Below, piece by piece: positions 44,000 to 52,217 of a DNA stretch of 64,000 nucleotides. Location: assembly GCF_022059845.1 (NCBI RefSeq), contig NZ_CP091851.1:3224001-3288000 (forward strand), given 5' to 3'. Position 1 is the stretch's first letter. Each line of letters begins with the position of its first letter. A program made the translations under genes and the position numbers. Source of the DNA: Terrirubrum flagellatum (GTDB lineage Bacteria; Pseudomonadota; Alphaproteobacteria; Rhizobiales; Beijerinckiaceae). Below the pieces are notes generated by a model. The model saw only the letters and a list, made by a program, of their open reading frames with translations. It had not been told where the DNA came from and did not search any database.

Positions 44000-45292
44000 A
44001 TGAAGCTCACATTCGCTTTCGCCGGCGCAGCTCTCGCGCTCGCCGCCGCTCTTTCCTCCGGCGCGCGAGCGCAGGACATCATGATCTGGCACGACAAGGG
44101 CGAAGACGGCCTGAAAATGATCGAGCAGATGGCCGAGCTCTATAAAAAAGATCATCCCGGCGTCACCGTGAAATCGCAATCGATGCCAACGGAACAGTGG
44201 TTCAGCCGCTCGATCGCCGCGCTCAACACCAACACAGGCCCCGACATTCTTTTCAACGATAATGCGCGCATCGTGCAGATCCAGCAAAGCACGGGCAAAC
44301 TCGCGGACCTGAAGCCGCAATTCGATCAGCTCGCAGCCGACGACAGGAAGTTCATCCAGCCCGGCGATGTCGCGGCGTCGACATTCAAGGATCGCATGAT
44401 CCAGATGCCGTTCCAGCGCACGATCACAGGTTGGGGCGTGCGCAAAAGTTGGCTCGACAAGGTCGGCGAGAAATTTCCGCAAACCTGGGAAGACGCGCTT
44501 CGGATCGCGAAAAAATTCCAGGATGAGGATCCCGACGGCAACGGCAAGAAGGATACGTTCGGCATCGCCATGCAGGCGGGCGACGCGGCTTCGATCACGG
44601 GCGGCGGCATCAGCCTTCTCGTCTATGGCAATGGCATCGCCCATCCGCTCGTCGACGAGAAGGGCGACGTCGTGATCGACAAACCGGAAGTAGCGAAGGC
44701 GATCATCGAATATCTCAAGTTGTTCACGGAATACAAGCTGGTGTCGCCAGAGACTGTGAATCACACCTTCACCGACATGTATCAGTTGATCGAAGGCAAT
44801 CGCGTCGGCATGTTTCGCGTCGGCAACTGGAATGTTGGCAAATGGGACAAGACGGCGCCGGCCGGCGACTATATTGTAGGCCCCTATCCCAGCTTTGGCG
44901 GCGGCGCAGGCGCGATGGTGGTCGGCTCCGTGCGCGGCATGGCGGTGCCCGAGAACGCAAAAAATAAGGACGCGGCGAAGGAATTCGTGAAGTTTATCGT
45001 GAGCAAGCAGGCGCAGCAATATTCGCTCAACAATATGGGCGGCGTGGTGCGCAGCGATCTCGACACCGCCAGTCTGACGCCGGGACTCAAGCCTTTCCTC
45101 GCGCCCGGCGTGAAGCTTCAGGTCGACGATTTCGCGGCGTCAGTCTTTCCGTGGCAGCTCAAATTGCAGGAAACCTTCTACAAGCAGCTCATCGAGGCGA
45201 TCAACAATCCGCCGAAAGACTGGAACGCCTGGATCAAGACCGCGGCGGACAAGCTCCGGCAGGAGCTGACGACTCTCAAGGGCAAGGGCTGA
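44000..45292 (+). CDS. Extracellular sugar-binding protein (SBP family 1)
   Basis: 430-aa periplasmic binding protein. The Sec leader is MKLTFAFAGAALALAAALSSGARAQDI, cleaved at ARA-QDI. The mature part starts IMIWHDKGEDGLKMIEQM and has GPDILFNDNARIVQI and ALRIAKKFQDEDPDGNGKKDTFG. ATG 44000 follows a strong GGGAGG site; the longer frame from 43964 has no leader. It opens the operon regulated by the nearby LacI protein. Confidence 0.92.
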   Translation: MKLTFAFAGAALALAAALSSGARAQDIMIWHDKGEDGLKMIEQMAELYKKDHPGVTVKSQSMPTEQWFSRSIAALNTNTGPDILFNDNARIVQIQQSTGKLADLKPQFDQLAADDRKFIQPGDVAASTFKDRMIQMPFQRTITGWGVRKSWLDKVGEKFPQTWEDALRIAKKFQDEDPDGNGKKDTFGIAMQAGDAASITGGGISLLVYGNGIAHPLVDEKGDVVIDKPEVAKAIIEYLKLFTEYKLVSPETVNHTFTDMYQLIEGNRVGMFRVGNWNVGKWDKTAPAGDYIVGPYPSFGGGAGAMVVGSVRGMAVPENAKNKDAAKEFVKFIVSKQAQQYSLNNMGGVVRSDLDTASLTPGLKPFLAPGVKLQVDDFAASVFPWQLKLQETFYKQLIEAINNPPKDWNAWIKTAADKLRQELTTLKGKG

Positions 45293-45296
45293 GAGA

Positions 45297-45327
45297 TCAT
45301 CGCGCCGGCCCTGCTCCGGCGCGATGA
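45297..45327 (+). other. Intercistronic hairpin between binding protein and permease genes
   Basis: A perfect 12-bp stem with a 7-nt loop begins 4 bp after the binding-protein stop. No T-run follows, so it is more likely an RNA-stability or attenuation hairpin than a terminator. It occupies most of the 54-bp gap. Confidence 0.6.
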
Positions 45328-45346
45328 CAACAAGGCGAGAAGCAAG

Positions 45347-46282
45347 ATGTCATCATCCGTCGCAATCGACGGTCATATCGCCCATGTCGAAGCGCGGCGC
45401 CCGATGGGCGAAGTCTGGCGATATGCGACGCTCTACCTATTTCTCGCGCCTTTCGCGCTGCTTACCGTCATCTTCGGCATCTGGCCGATCGCCGACAGCA
45501 TTCGCGTCGCCTTCACAGACTCTTATACCGCTCTGAGCGACAATCCGACCTATGTCGGCCTGGAGAATTTCCGCCATGTGCTGAGCGACGCGGCGTTCGT
45601 CTCTTCGCTCTGGCGGACGCTTCTGTTCACTTTCCTGTCCGTGATCATCAATGTCGCAGCAGCCGTGGGCCTTGCGCTGCTGCTCGCGCATCCCGCGCTG
45701 TCTCGCGGCCGGACCTTGTTCAAGCTCGCGATCTTCCTGCCGGTGGTGACGCCTGACGTCGCGAGCTTCATCGTCTGGAAATGGATGTTCAACCAGAATT
45801 TCGGCGTCGTGAACCAGGCGTTGCTCAGCCTGCGCCTGCCGCCTTTTCCCGGCGTCACGCAGCCCTGGAGCGCGTTCACCACGATCACGCTGGTCGAGGC
45901 GTGGCATCATGTCGGGCTCTACACGCTGATCTTCCTTACCAACCTGCAGCTCCTCGATCATACGCTCGATGAATCGGCCCAGATTGACGGCGCGAGCTCC
46001 TGGCAGCGCCTGATCTATGTCACCATTCCGCAACTGCGGCCGGCGATCACCATCAACACGGTCTATGCGCTGATCGAATTCCTCAAGACCTTCACGGTGA
46101 TTTTCGTCATCACCAAGGGCGGCCCGAACTTCTCGACCAACTTCGTCTCCTATTACGCCTACGCGAAATTCAACAGCGCCCAATATGGCGAAGCGACCGC
46201 GATCGCGACGATCCTGTTCGTGATCGTATTCGGCCTCGCCGCCGCAGCCTATTGGCATATGGAGCGGAGCGATCACCGATGA
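45347..46282 (+). CDS. Carbohydrate ABC transporter permease (MalF type)
   Basis: 311-aa inner-membrane permease. A short polar N terminus precedes LYLFLAPFALLTVIFGIWPIADS. The EAA loop is DHTLDESAQIDGASSWQRLIYVTIPQLRP. ATGA overlaps the MalG-type start. It follows the hairpin; no ATPase is encoded in this operon. Confidence 0.92.
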   Translation: MSSSVAIDGHIAHVEARRPMGEVWRYATLYLFLAPFALLTVIFGIWPIADSIRVAFTDSYTALSDNPTYVGLENFRHVLSDAAFVSSLWRTLLFTFLSVIINVAAAVGLALLLAHPALSRGRTLFKLAIFLPVVTPDVASFIVWKWMFNQNFGVVNQALLSLRLPPFPGVTQPWSAFTTITLVEAWHHVGLYTLIFLTNLQLLDHTLDESAQIDGASSWQRLIYVTIPQLRPAITINTVYALIEFLKTFTVIFVITKGGPNFSTNFVSYYAYAKFNSAQYGEATAIATILFVIVFGLAAAAYWHMERSDHR

Positions 46283-47148
46283 GCGACGCCGCATCGATCG
46301 ACCAGGCCCGCAGCCAGCCGACCTCACCGCTGGCGACATTCACGCTCTATGTGGCCGCGACGCTGATCGCTCTCATCTTCGTCTATCCCTTCTACTGGAT
46401 GATCGTCAGCGCTTTCCGCAGCCAGGACGCGATCCTCTCCGCGCCGATGCGGCTCTGGCCGGAGAGCTTCGATCTCACCGCTTTCCGCAGCCTCGCCACG
46501 ATCGGCGGCACAGCGCTGTCGACCTTCGCGTGGAATTCGGTCGTGATCACCTTGCTTGCGACGGCGGTCGGCGTCGTCGCGACGGGCCTTGGCGCCTACG
46601 CGCTCTTTCGCAATCCCAAGCTGCCGCTTTTCACCAGCGTGCGTTACGGATTTATGCTGACAATCATGTATCCGCACATGCTGCTGGTGATCCCGCTCTA
46701 CTTTGTCTCCTACAAGCTCAATCTGCTCGGCACGACGCTCGGCATCGTGCTGGTGATGAGCCTCGTGCCGCTTGTCTTCTTCATCTTCGTTCAGTTCTTT
46801 CGCTCGATCCCGGTCGAGATGATCGAGGCGGCGCGCATCGACGGCGCGTCCGAATGGCAGATCCTTACGCGCATCGTCGCGCCGATTGCGCAGCCCGTCG
46901 TCCTGACCGCAATCCTCATCGCCTTTCTCATGAACTGGAAACAATGGTTTCCAATCATGGTGCTGTCGACGGGGCCTGAAACGCATACACTCCCGGTCGC
47001 GCTGATCTCGCTCAACACGGAATATGGCATCAACTTCCAGGCCACCATGGCGCTCTCCACCATCGCGGTCACGCCTGTCGTCGCGGTCTTCCTGATGACT
47101 CAGCGGCGGGTGATGGGAAGCTTCATGGCCGGAGCCGTGAAGGGATAG
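46279..47148 (+). CDS. Carbohydrate ABC transporter permease (MalG type)
   Basis: 289-aa inner-membrane permease. After a polar start it has LYVAATLIALIFVYPFYWMIVSAF, EAA loop EMIEAARIDGASEWQILTRIVAPIAQP and tail GSFMAGAVKG. I set the start at 46279 on the ATGA overlap. Its stop is 6 bp from the convergent lacI-type stop. Confidence 0.92.
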   Translation: MSDAASIDQARSQPTSPLATFTLYVAATLIALIFVYPFYWMIVSAFRSQDAILSAPMRLWPESFDLTAFRSLATIGGTALSTFAWNSVVITLLATAVGVVATGLGAYALFRNPKLPLFTSVRYGFMLTIMYPHMLLVIPLYFVSYKLNLLGTTLGIVLVMSLVPLVFFIFVQFFRSIPVEMIEAARIDGASEWQILTRIVAPIAQPVVLTAILIAFLMNWKQWFPIMVLSTGPETHTLPVALISLNTEYGINFQATMALSTIAVTPVVAVFLMTQRRVMGSFMAGAVKG

Positions 47149-47154
47149 GCTTCT

Positions 47155-48171
47155 TCAGGCCGGCTTTCGCGGCGCGCCGATGGTTCCGCCGGCCACGGGG
47201 CTGACGCCGATTTCGATATGCAGCGTCGAGGCGGCGGGCGCGTTCAATCGGCGGATCATGAGCTGCACGGCCTGGCGCCCGATCTCATGGCGATCCACGC
47301 GCACAGTCGACAGGCGCGGAGTCGTCATTTCCGCGAAGGGAAGATCGTCGAAGCCCAGAACCGATACGTCTTCGGGCACGCGCAGGCGCCTTGCCTCAAG
47401 CGCGCGCATGACTCCGACCGCATAGAGATCATTCATGCAGAACACCGCTGTCCAGCGACGGCCCTTGGCGACCAGTTGATCGACTGCGATTTCCGCCTGC
47501 TCGCGGGTCGGCGCGGAAAGACGGCAGATATCGACGGAAGCTCCCTTGATCTCGGAGACCGCGGCCTGAAAGCCGCGCATGCGTTGCGTCGTCGTCCATC
47601 GCGGGTTAGAGGCGACATAGAGCAGCGATCGATGGCCTGCTTCGAGCAGCAGCCGCGCCGCGAGCTCCGCGCCATAAAAATTCGCCGGCGCCACGGAGTC
47701 GAAGCGCGTTTCGGGATCGGCGCCATTGACGAGCACGGTTGCGACATTCGCAGCGATCAGACGCTCCGCCAGTTCTTGCGACGGATCGAGCCCAACGAGA
47801 AACACCGCGGGCGGGCGGGCGCCGTCGAAATCCTCGACGAAACGCTTGAGGCCGAATGTCCGCTCATCGACCAGCCTGACATCGAGCTTGAGCGATGCGC
47901 GCCGGGCCTCGGCGGTCAACTGCTCGACGATCCCGTCATAGAAACCGGCCAACCCGCCGGTCGCGCGATCAAGCGTGACATAGGCCGTCGCCGGTCTCAC
48001 GGGCTCCGCTCTCGCGCCTCGCGCCTCATAGCCCAGCTCGATCGCAAGCCCCTGGATTTGCTTGCGAAGCTCCCCGCTAATGCCAGGGGCGTCGGACAAG
48101 GCGCGCGAGACGGTGCTGACGGAAACGCCGGCGGCGCGGGCGAGGTCGATCTGATTTTTGCGGCGGTCCAC
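47155..48171 (-). CDS. LacI family transcriptional regulator
   Basis: 338-aa repressor. The HTH at about 4-50 reads QIDLARAAGVSVSTVSRALSDAPGISGELRKQI, and the hinge is followed by a PBP-I effector domain ending with VSVLGFDDLPFAEMTTPRLSTVRVDRHEIG. It is convergent with the sugar ABC operon. Its own upstream region (48205-48227) carries TTGCG and CGCAA half-sites like those in front of the toroid and binding-protein genes, which suggests one small regulon with autoregulation. Confidence 0.92.
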   Translation of the reverse strand: MDRRKNQIDLARAAGVSVSTVSRALSDAPGISGELRKQIQGLAIELGYEARGARAEPVRPATAYVTLDRATGGLAGFYDGIVEQLTAEARRASLKLDVRLVDERTFGLKRFVEDFDGARPPAVFLVGLDPSQELAERLIAANVATVLVNGADPETRFDSVAPANFYGAELAARLLLEAGHRSLLYVASNPRWTTTQRMRGFQAAVSEIKGASVDICRLSAPTREQAEIAVDQLVAKGRRWTAVFCMNDLYAVGVMRALEARRLRVPEDVSVLGFDDLPFAEMTTPRLSTVRVDRHEIGRQAVQLMIRRLNAPAASTLHIEIGVSPVAGGTIGAPRKPA

Positions 48172-48204
48172 GACTTGCCTCTATGCGCCCGAACGATAGA
48201 AAAT

Positions 48205-48227
48205 TTGCGCAGCTCACGCAATTTGTG
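48205..48227. promoter_or_regulatory. LacI-type operator candidates upstream of lacI-type gene
   Basis: TTGCG-7-CGCAA is an inverted repeat (48205-48221), and CGCAATTTGTG (48217-48227) matches the site at 43758-43768 in 10 of 11 positions. They lie 34-56 bp upstream of the regulator start. Confidence 0.5.
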
Positions 48228-48514
48228 AAAGCGAGAGGCGTGGAGTGGCGTTCGCTGCTTTCCAGAGAGGAATGAGCGGTCGACGACCGTGAAGACCATC
48301 TCTTTCGCACGCCTGATCGGCCGCTTGATTGCGGCGCGCGACATATCCTTGTCATCCGCCAGGCCCTGCTTTCAAGCAGACGCGCGACGAAAGGTCCGCC
48401 CGCTACAGGGCGGCGAGCGCCGCGATGTGGCGCTCGCGCTTTCATGCGTTTTGAGCGGCCGGTCGACGCGCTCCTTAGAATCTGGGCTCTTCGCCGCAGC
48501 GCGCCAGATCGCGC
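48228..48514. other. Intergenic region with two tandem hairpins
   Basis: Between lacI and the leftward branched-chain-type binding protein. CCGCCC-6-GGGCGG (48396-48413) abuts a perfect 9-7-9 stem (48413-48437). They lie 78-120 bp beyond the binding-protein stop and may terminate or stabilise its message. No T-run follows on the minus strand. No gene was recognised. Confidence 0.4.
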
Positions 48515-49660
48515 TCACATGCCTCCCAGCTTGGGAAGAATTTCGACGATCTTCTGTTTGCCGTCCACGACCTCAGCGAGGAAGCTCGCGCGATCGATGT
48601 CGCCGTTCCTGTCCCACGTCGCCTCCATCAGAATGCCAGGCGCCGTGTCAGGCTTGAGCGTCAACCCCTTCATCGCGTCGCCGAAGGCCTTGCGGTCGAA
48701 CTTTCCGATTTTCTCGGTGACGTATTTGACGAGATAGACGGCGGTGTAGCCCTTGATGCCGTTATGATCGGGAATGTAATTGAACCGTTTCTCGAACTTT
48801 CCGCGAAATTCCGTAATTGCAGGCACAGGCGCGTCCGCAGTCAAACCGACATGGCCGCGAACGCCATTGGCCGCCTCACCTGCGAGTTCGATCACCTTCT
48901 GGCTCAGCAAAGTCGTTTCGCCAATCAGCGGCGTCTTTAATCCCTGCTTGCGCGCCTCGCGGAGAAAGCGCGCATTCTCCTCTTCATTCGCATAGACGAA
49001 AACAGCTTCCGCGCCAGCGCCCTTGGCCTTGATGACGTCGGCGGAAAAATCGGCCTGACCCTGCTCCACCGAGATGTCGGCGACAACCTTGATCGCGCGC
49101 GACGCCATTTCCTTCACGATGCTGTCGCGGCCGCCCTTGCCGAAATCATTGTTGACCCAGACGACCGAGATCGTCTTCGCTTTCAGCCCGTCCCTGATGT
49201 AATTCGCGATCTTCGGCATGCTGAACTGCTGTCCGAACGCGGTGCGAATAACCCATGGATTTCCCATCTGCGTGATGTCGGCGGCTTCAGCGCCCACAAT
49301 CTGCGGCACTTCCGCCTGCTGGGTCAGCGCCATGTTCACTTTCACCGAGCCGGAATAGATCGGGCCGAGAACGACATAAGGATCCCTGTCGAGGGCCTTC
49401 TGAATCTGCGCGCGCGACACGCCGGGATTGCTCTGGGTGTCGAGATGTTCGGTTTTGATCTGGCGGCCAAGTATTCCGCCGGCCTTGTTGATTTCCTCGA
49501 CTGCGAGAATGACGCCGTCGCGCCAGTTCGTTCCCGACACGGCGCCGGGCCCCGACAATTCGGCGACGTCGGGAATATAAACCGCCGATTGCGCCTGAAC
49601 CGCCGTCGCCCATAGCGACGCCGCAAGAGCTGCGCCGCTCCAGCATAGAAAAGACTTCAT
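48515..49660 (-). CDS. Branched-chain amino acid/urea-type ABC substrate-binding protein (Peripla_BP_6)
   Basis: 381-aa periplasmic binding protein. The Sec leader is MKSFLCWSGAALAASLWATAVQAQS, cleaved at VQA-QSA. The mature part has VYIPDVAELSGPGAVSGTNWRDGVILAVEEINKAGGILGRQI and SVWVNNDFGKGGRDSIVKEM-like strands. GGGAGAGGGAGA precedes the ATG; upstream frame is rejected. No LivHMGF genes are linked. It is downstream of an amidohydrolase (25-bp gap) and a broken shikimate dehydrogenase, so its ligand may be an aromatic or carboxylic acid rather than leucine. Confidence 0.92.
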   Translation of the reverse strand: MKSFLCWSGAALAASLWATAVQAQSAVYIPDVAELSGPGAVSGTNWRDGVILAVEEINKAGGILGRQIKTEHLDTQSNPGVSRAQIQKALDRDPYVVLGPIYSGSVKVNMALTQQAEVPQIVGAEAADITQMGNPWVIRTAFGQQFSMPKIANYIRDGLKAKTISVVWVNNDFGKGGRDSIVKEMASRAIKVVADISVEQGQADFSADVIKAKGAGAEAVFVYANEEENARFLREARKQGLKTPLIGETTLLSQKVIELAGEAANGVRGHVGLTADAPVPAITEFRGKFEKRFNYIPDHNGIKGYTAVYLVKYVTEKIGKFDRKAFGDAMKGLTLKPDTAPGILMEATWDRNGDIDRASFLAEVVDGKQKIVEILPKLGGM

Positions 49661-49685
49661 TGACGATCTCCCTCTCCCTTTGAAC

Positions 49686-50555
49686 TTAGTTGTTGATTTC
49701 GATTTCGCTGCGTTCGAAGCCGAGCAGGCGCACGGGCGTCGCCCATAGAAGCCGACACTGATCCTCTTCATCGGGGAATATCTCGCCGATCGCAGCGAGC
49801 AGCGGGCCATAGTCCAGGCGCTCGCTCGCCCGCAGGAACGGCCAATCCGATCCCCAAACGCAGCGATCAAGCGTGAACGCTTCGGCCAAAGCCGCAATGA
49901 ACGGCCACGCATCCCTGTATGGATGAGGTTGTCGCGAAAATTTGTAGTATCCGGACAGCTTGACACAGGCGTCGCGGTCGCGGCCGATCTCGAGAAGCCT
50001 GCGAAACCCCGGCTGCGTCAGGCCGCTTTCAATGGAGGGCCTGCCGCAATGATCAAAGACCAATCGAACTTTTGACTTCTCGATCAGCGGCGACAGCGCC
50101 AGCAATTGATCCTGCTCGACCTGCATCTGTAGAAACAGATCGAGATCGACCAGCTTTTCCAGAAGAGATGCGGTATCGCGATAATAGTCGACGCCGTGAA
50201 ATGGCGCGTTGAACGCGACGCCCACAACTCCCGCCGCTTTCAGTTGTTCAAGATCCGCTGCGCTCACGTCATTCTCAACGACGGCGACGCCCCTGAACCG
50301 GCCGCCGCCCAGCTTGAGCGCATTAAGCAGAATGCGGCTGTCAGTCCCGTAGCCGGAATTCGTCCCGACGATCAGCGCATGCGCGACGCCATGCGCATCG
50401 AGCGTATTCACGAGATGGCCCGCGGGAGCGATTTCCTGCCCCGCGGGACGATAGGGAGTATCGGCCCCATAGGGAAAGCGCGCGGGATCGATGACATGGA
50501 TATGGCAATCGATCTTGCGAGAGGCCGGCGTCATCGTCGTTGATTTCGACGACAT
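49686..50555 (-). CDS. Amidohydrolase family 2 protein (TIM-barrel lactonase/decarboxylase-like)
   Basis: 289-aa metal-dependent hydrolase. The N-terminal metal motif is CHIHV (KIDCHIHVIDP), followed by GVVGVAFNAPFHG, a VFDHCGRP strand and the catalytic WGSDWPF. This pattern is that of 2-pyrone-4,6-dicarboxylate-lactonase-type and fuconolactonase-type enzymes. An upstream gene frame, the aroE-like gene, overlaps its ATG by TGATG, indicating former translational coupling. The product could be a lactone from an aromatic or sugar pathway. Confidence 0.82.
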   Translation of the reverse strand: MSSKSTTMTPASRKIDCHIHVIDPARFPYGADTPYRPAGQEIAPAGHLVNTLDAHGVAHALIVGTNSGYGTDSRILLNALKLGGGRFRGVAVVENDVSAADLEQLKAAGVVGVAFNAPFHGVDYYRDTASLLEKLVDLDLFLQMQVEQDQLLALSPLIEKSKVRLVFDHCGRPSIESGLTQPGFRRLLEIGRDRDACVKLSGYYKFSRQPHPYRDAWPFIAALAEAFTLDRCVWGSDWPFLRASERLDYGPLLAAIGEIFPDEEDQCRLLWATPVRLLGFERSEIEINN

Positions 50556-51363
50556 CAGAACGTCGCCTGAATGGCCTTCAAGAGACCGGGCGTGACATCA
50601 GGGAGAACGCCGAACCAGGCCTGGAATGCGAGCCGCGCCTGGTTGAGCAGCAGCCCCAACCCGTTCACCGTGACGCAACCACGCTCGCGAGCTTGCGCCA
50701 GAAATGGCGTTTCGAGAGGCGTGTAGATCAGGTCGCCGACAAGCGTTTGCGAATTGAGCCGCGACAGATCGATGTCAAGCGCAGGCTTTCCGCGACATCG
50801 CTGACGGCGGCGCTGCGATCCGCCCAGCCGACAGCCTGCACCGCAGAGCCGAATTCTCTCGCGATCGCCTCCGCCTTTTCCGCTGTGCGATTCGCGATCC
50901 TGATGTCGCGTGCGCCATTTTCCAGCAACGCCACCACGACAGCCCGCGAAGATCCTCCGGCGCCAAGCAGCAGGATCGGTCCTTCATCGGCGCGCCATCC
51001 CGCCCTCGCGTCGCGCAAGCTCTGGACAAATCCGTTGCCATCATTGTTGAAGCCGCTGAGTTCGCCATTCTCATCGACGACAATGGTATTGACGGCGCCG
51101 ATGCGCTTTGCGGTTTCGTTGACGCGATGAAGCAGCGACATCACCGTCTGCTTGTGCGGCATAGTCACATTGCAGCCGCGAAAGCCCAACGCGACCAACC
51201 CCGCCAACGCATCCTGCAATCGCTCGGGCTTCACCGCGAGCGGCACATAGGCGCCGCGCAGGCCATGCGCGTTCAGCCAGAAATTATGAATCGTCGGCGA
51301 CCTCGAATGCGCGACAGGCAATCCAATGATCCCCGCCAATCCGAATTCATTCGACGCTGACAT
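50555..51363 (-). pseudogene. aroE: Shikimate dehydrogenase-like gene with internal deletion/frameshift
   Basis: The N-terminal part reads as an intact AroE: GLAGIIGLPVAHSRSPTIHNFWL, NVTMPHKQTV with the catalytic Lys, and FNNDGNGFVQSL, then the nucleotide-binding [16 protein letters not shown]. After [14 protein letters not shown] the frame runs to a stop at 50728. In another frame, from 50788 to 50555, the C terminus continues as [29 protein letters not shown], then [17 protein letters not shown]. The expected block DLLVNTTSLGM-G between them is missing. The best model is a deletion of about 40 nt not divisible by three. The stop still overlaps the amidohydrolase start by TGATG. ATG 51363 follows GGGAGCAGGGA. 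It could be a real mutation or an assembly error. Confidence 0.85.
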
Positions 51364-51433
51364 TCCCTGCTCCCGGGCGGCGCTTTCAGGCACAGTGCAA
51401 ACGACCATGATTATTGTTGACTGGGCCGAAAGT

Positions 51434-51451
51434 TTTGTACACTAGTACAAA
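51434..51451. promoter_or_regulatory. Inverted repeat TTTGTAC-4-GTACAAA, candidate TetR operator
   Basis: A perfect 7-4-7 inverted repeat ends 1 nt before the TetR-type ATG (51453). A TTGACT box at 51417-51422 and a TACACT box at 51438-51443 (15-nt spacer) would put transcription start close to the ATG. Binding would block the promoter directly, and also sits within 90 bp of the divergent aroE-like start. Confidence 0.6.
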
Positions 51452-51452
51452 T

Positions 51453-52217
51453 ATGGCTCGCAAGCCCGCCCGCGAAAAAGCCGCAGCGCGAAATCCGAAT
51501 TTGCGGGAGGCGATCCTCTGCGCAGCCGAAGAGCTGTTCTCGATCAACGGCTTCAATGCCGTCTCGGTGCGCGACATCGCGCAGGCTGCCGGCGGAAATC
51601 CCGGCAGTGTCACCTATCACTTCAAGACGAAGGGCGGGCTCCTTCTCGAGATCTATCGTCGTCACTGCGGACCGATGAACAGGCGCCGCGCCGAATTGCT
51701 TGTCGAGGCGCGGCGCGTGCGGGATGTGCAGGATCGCCTTGAAGCGATCGTGCGCGCCTATGTGCTGCCGGCGTTCTCATCAGGCAGCGACCTCGCGGGC
51801 GGCGGAGCGCGCTTCACGCGATTGCGCGCAGTCATGTCGGCCGAGGGAAATGAGGTCGCGAACCGGATCATCGCGCAGACCTTCGACGATACGAGCCATG
51901 CTTTCATCGACGCGATTCGGGAAAGTCTGCCGCACATTCCGCGCACGGAGATCGTCTGGCGCAGCCATTTCCTTCTTGGGGCGCTTTACTACACGCTGGT
52001 GACGCCGGAACGCGTGTCGCGTCTGTCGCGAGGCGGCGCGGACGGCGCCGACATGGCGAACGCCATCGAACAGCTCGTCCGGGCGACGGTCGCGTCGTTT
52101 CAGGCGCCCGGGCCTGATGCGAACTCGTCGCGCGCGATTGATGCGCGCCCTGTCGAACCTTCCCTGTCGGCCGGCCGCGTCGTACGCGGCGGCGCGAAAG
52201 ATCGGGGCCATGCATGA
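51453..52217 (+). CDS. TetR family transcriptional regulator
   Basis: 254-aa regulator. The HTH (about 15-62) is NLREAILCAAEELFSINGFNAVSVRDIAQAAGGNPGSVTYHFKTKGGLLLEIYRRH. The ligand domain follows, with a long, Arg-rich, disordered tail. ATG 51453 gives MARKPAREKAA; an upstream in-frame start at 51414 would place coding DNA across the operator and is less likely. It overlaps the Bug-type gene by ATGA, so it is cotranscribed with the uptake and hydrolase genes and may regulate them with the operator. Confidence 0.87.
   Translation: MARKPAREKAAARNPNLREAILCAAEELFSINGFNAVSVRDIAQAAGGNPGSVTYHFKTKGGLLLEIYRRHCGPMNRRRAELLVEARRVRDVQDRLEAIVRAYVLPAFSSGSDLAGGGARFTRLRAVMSAEGNEVANRIIAQTFDDTSHAFIDAIRESLPHIPRTEIVWRSHFLLGALYYTLVTPERVSRLSRGGADGADMANAIEQLVRATVASFQAPGPDANSSRAIDARPVEPSLSAGRVVRGGAKDRGHA

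Noticed and set aside
48396-48437. Tandem hairpins read as a riboswitch or small RNA
   Set aside because: No conserved riboswitch core recognised; they lie downstream of a stop rather than in a 5' leader.
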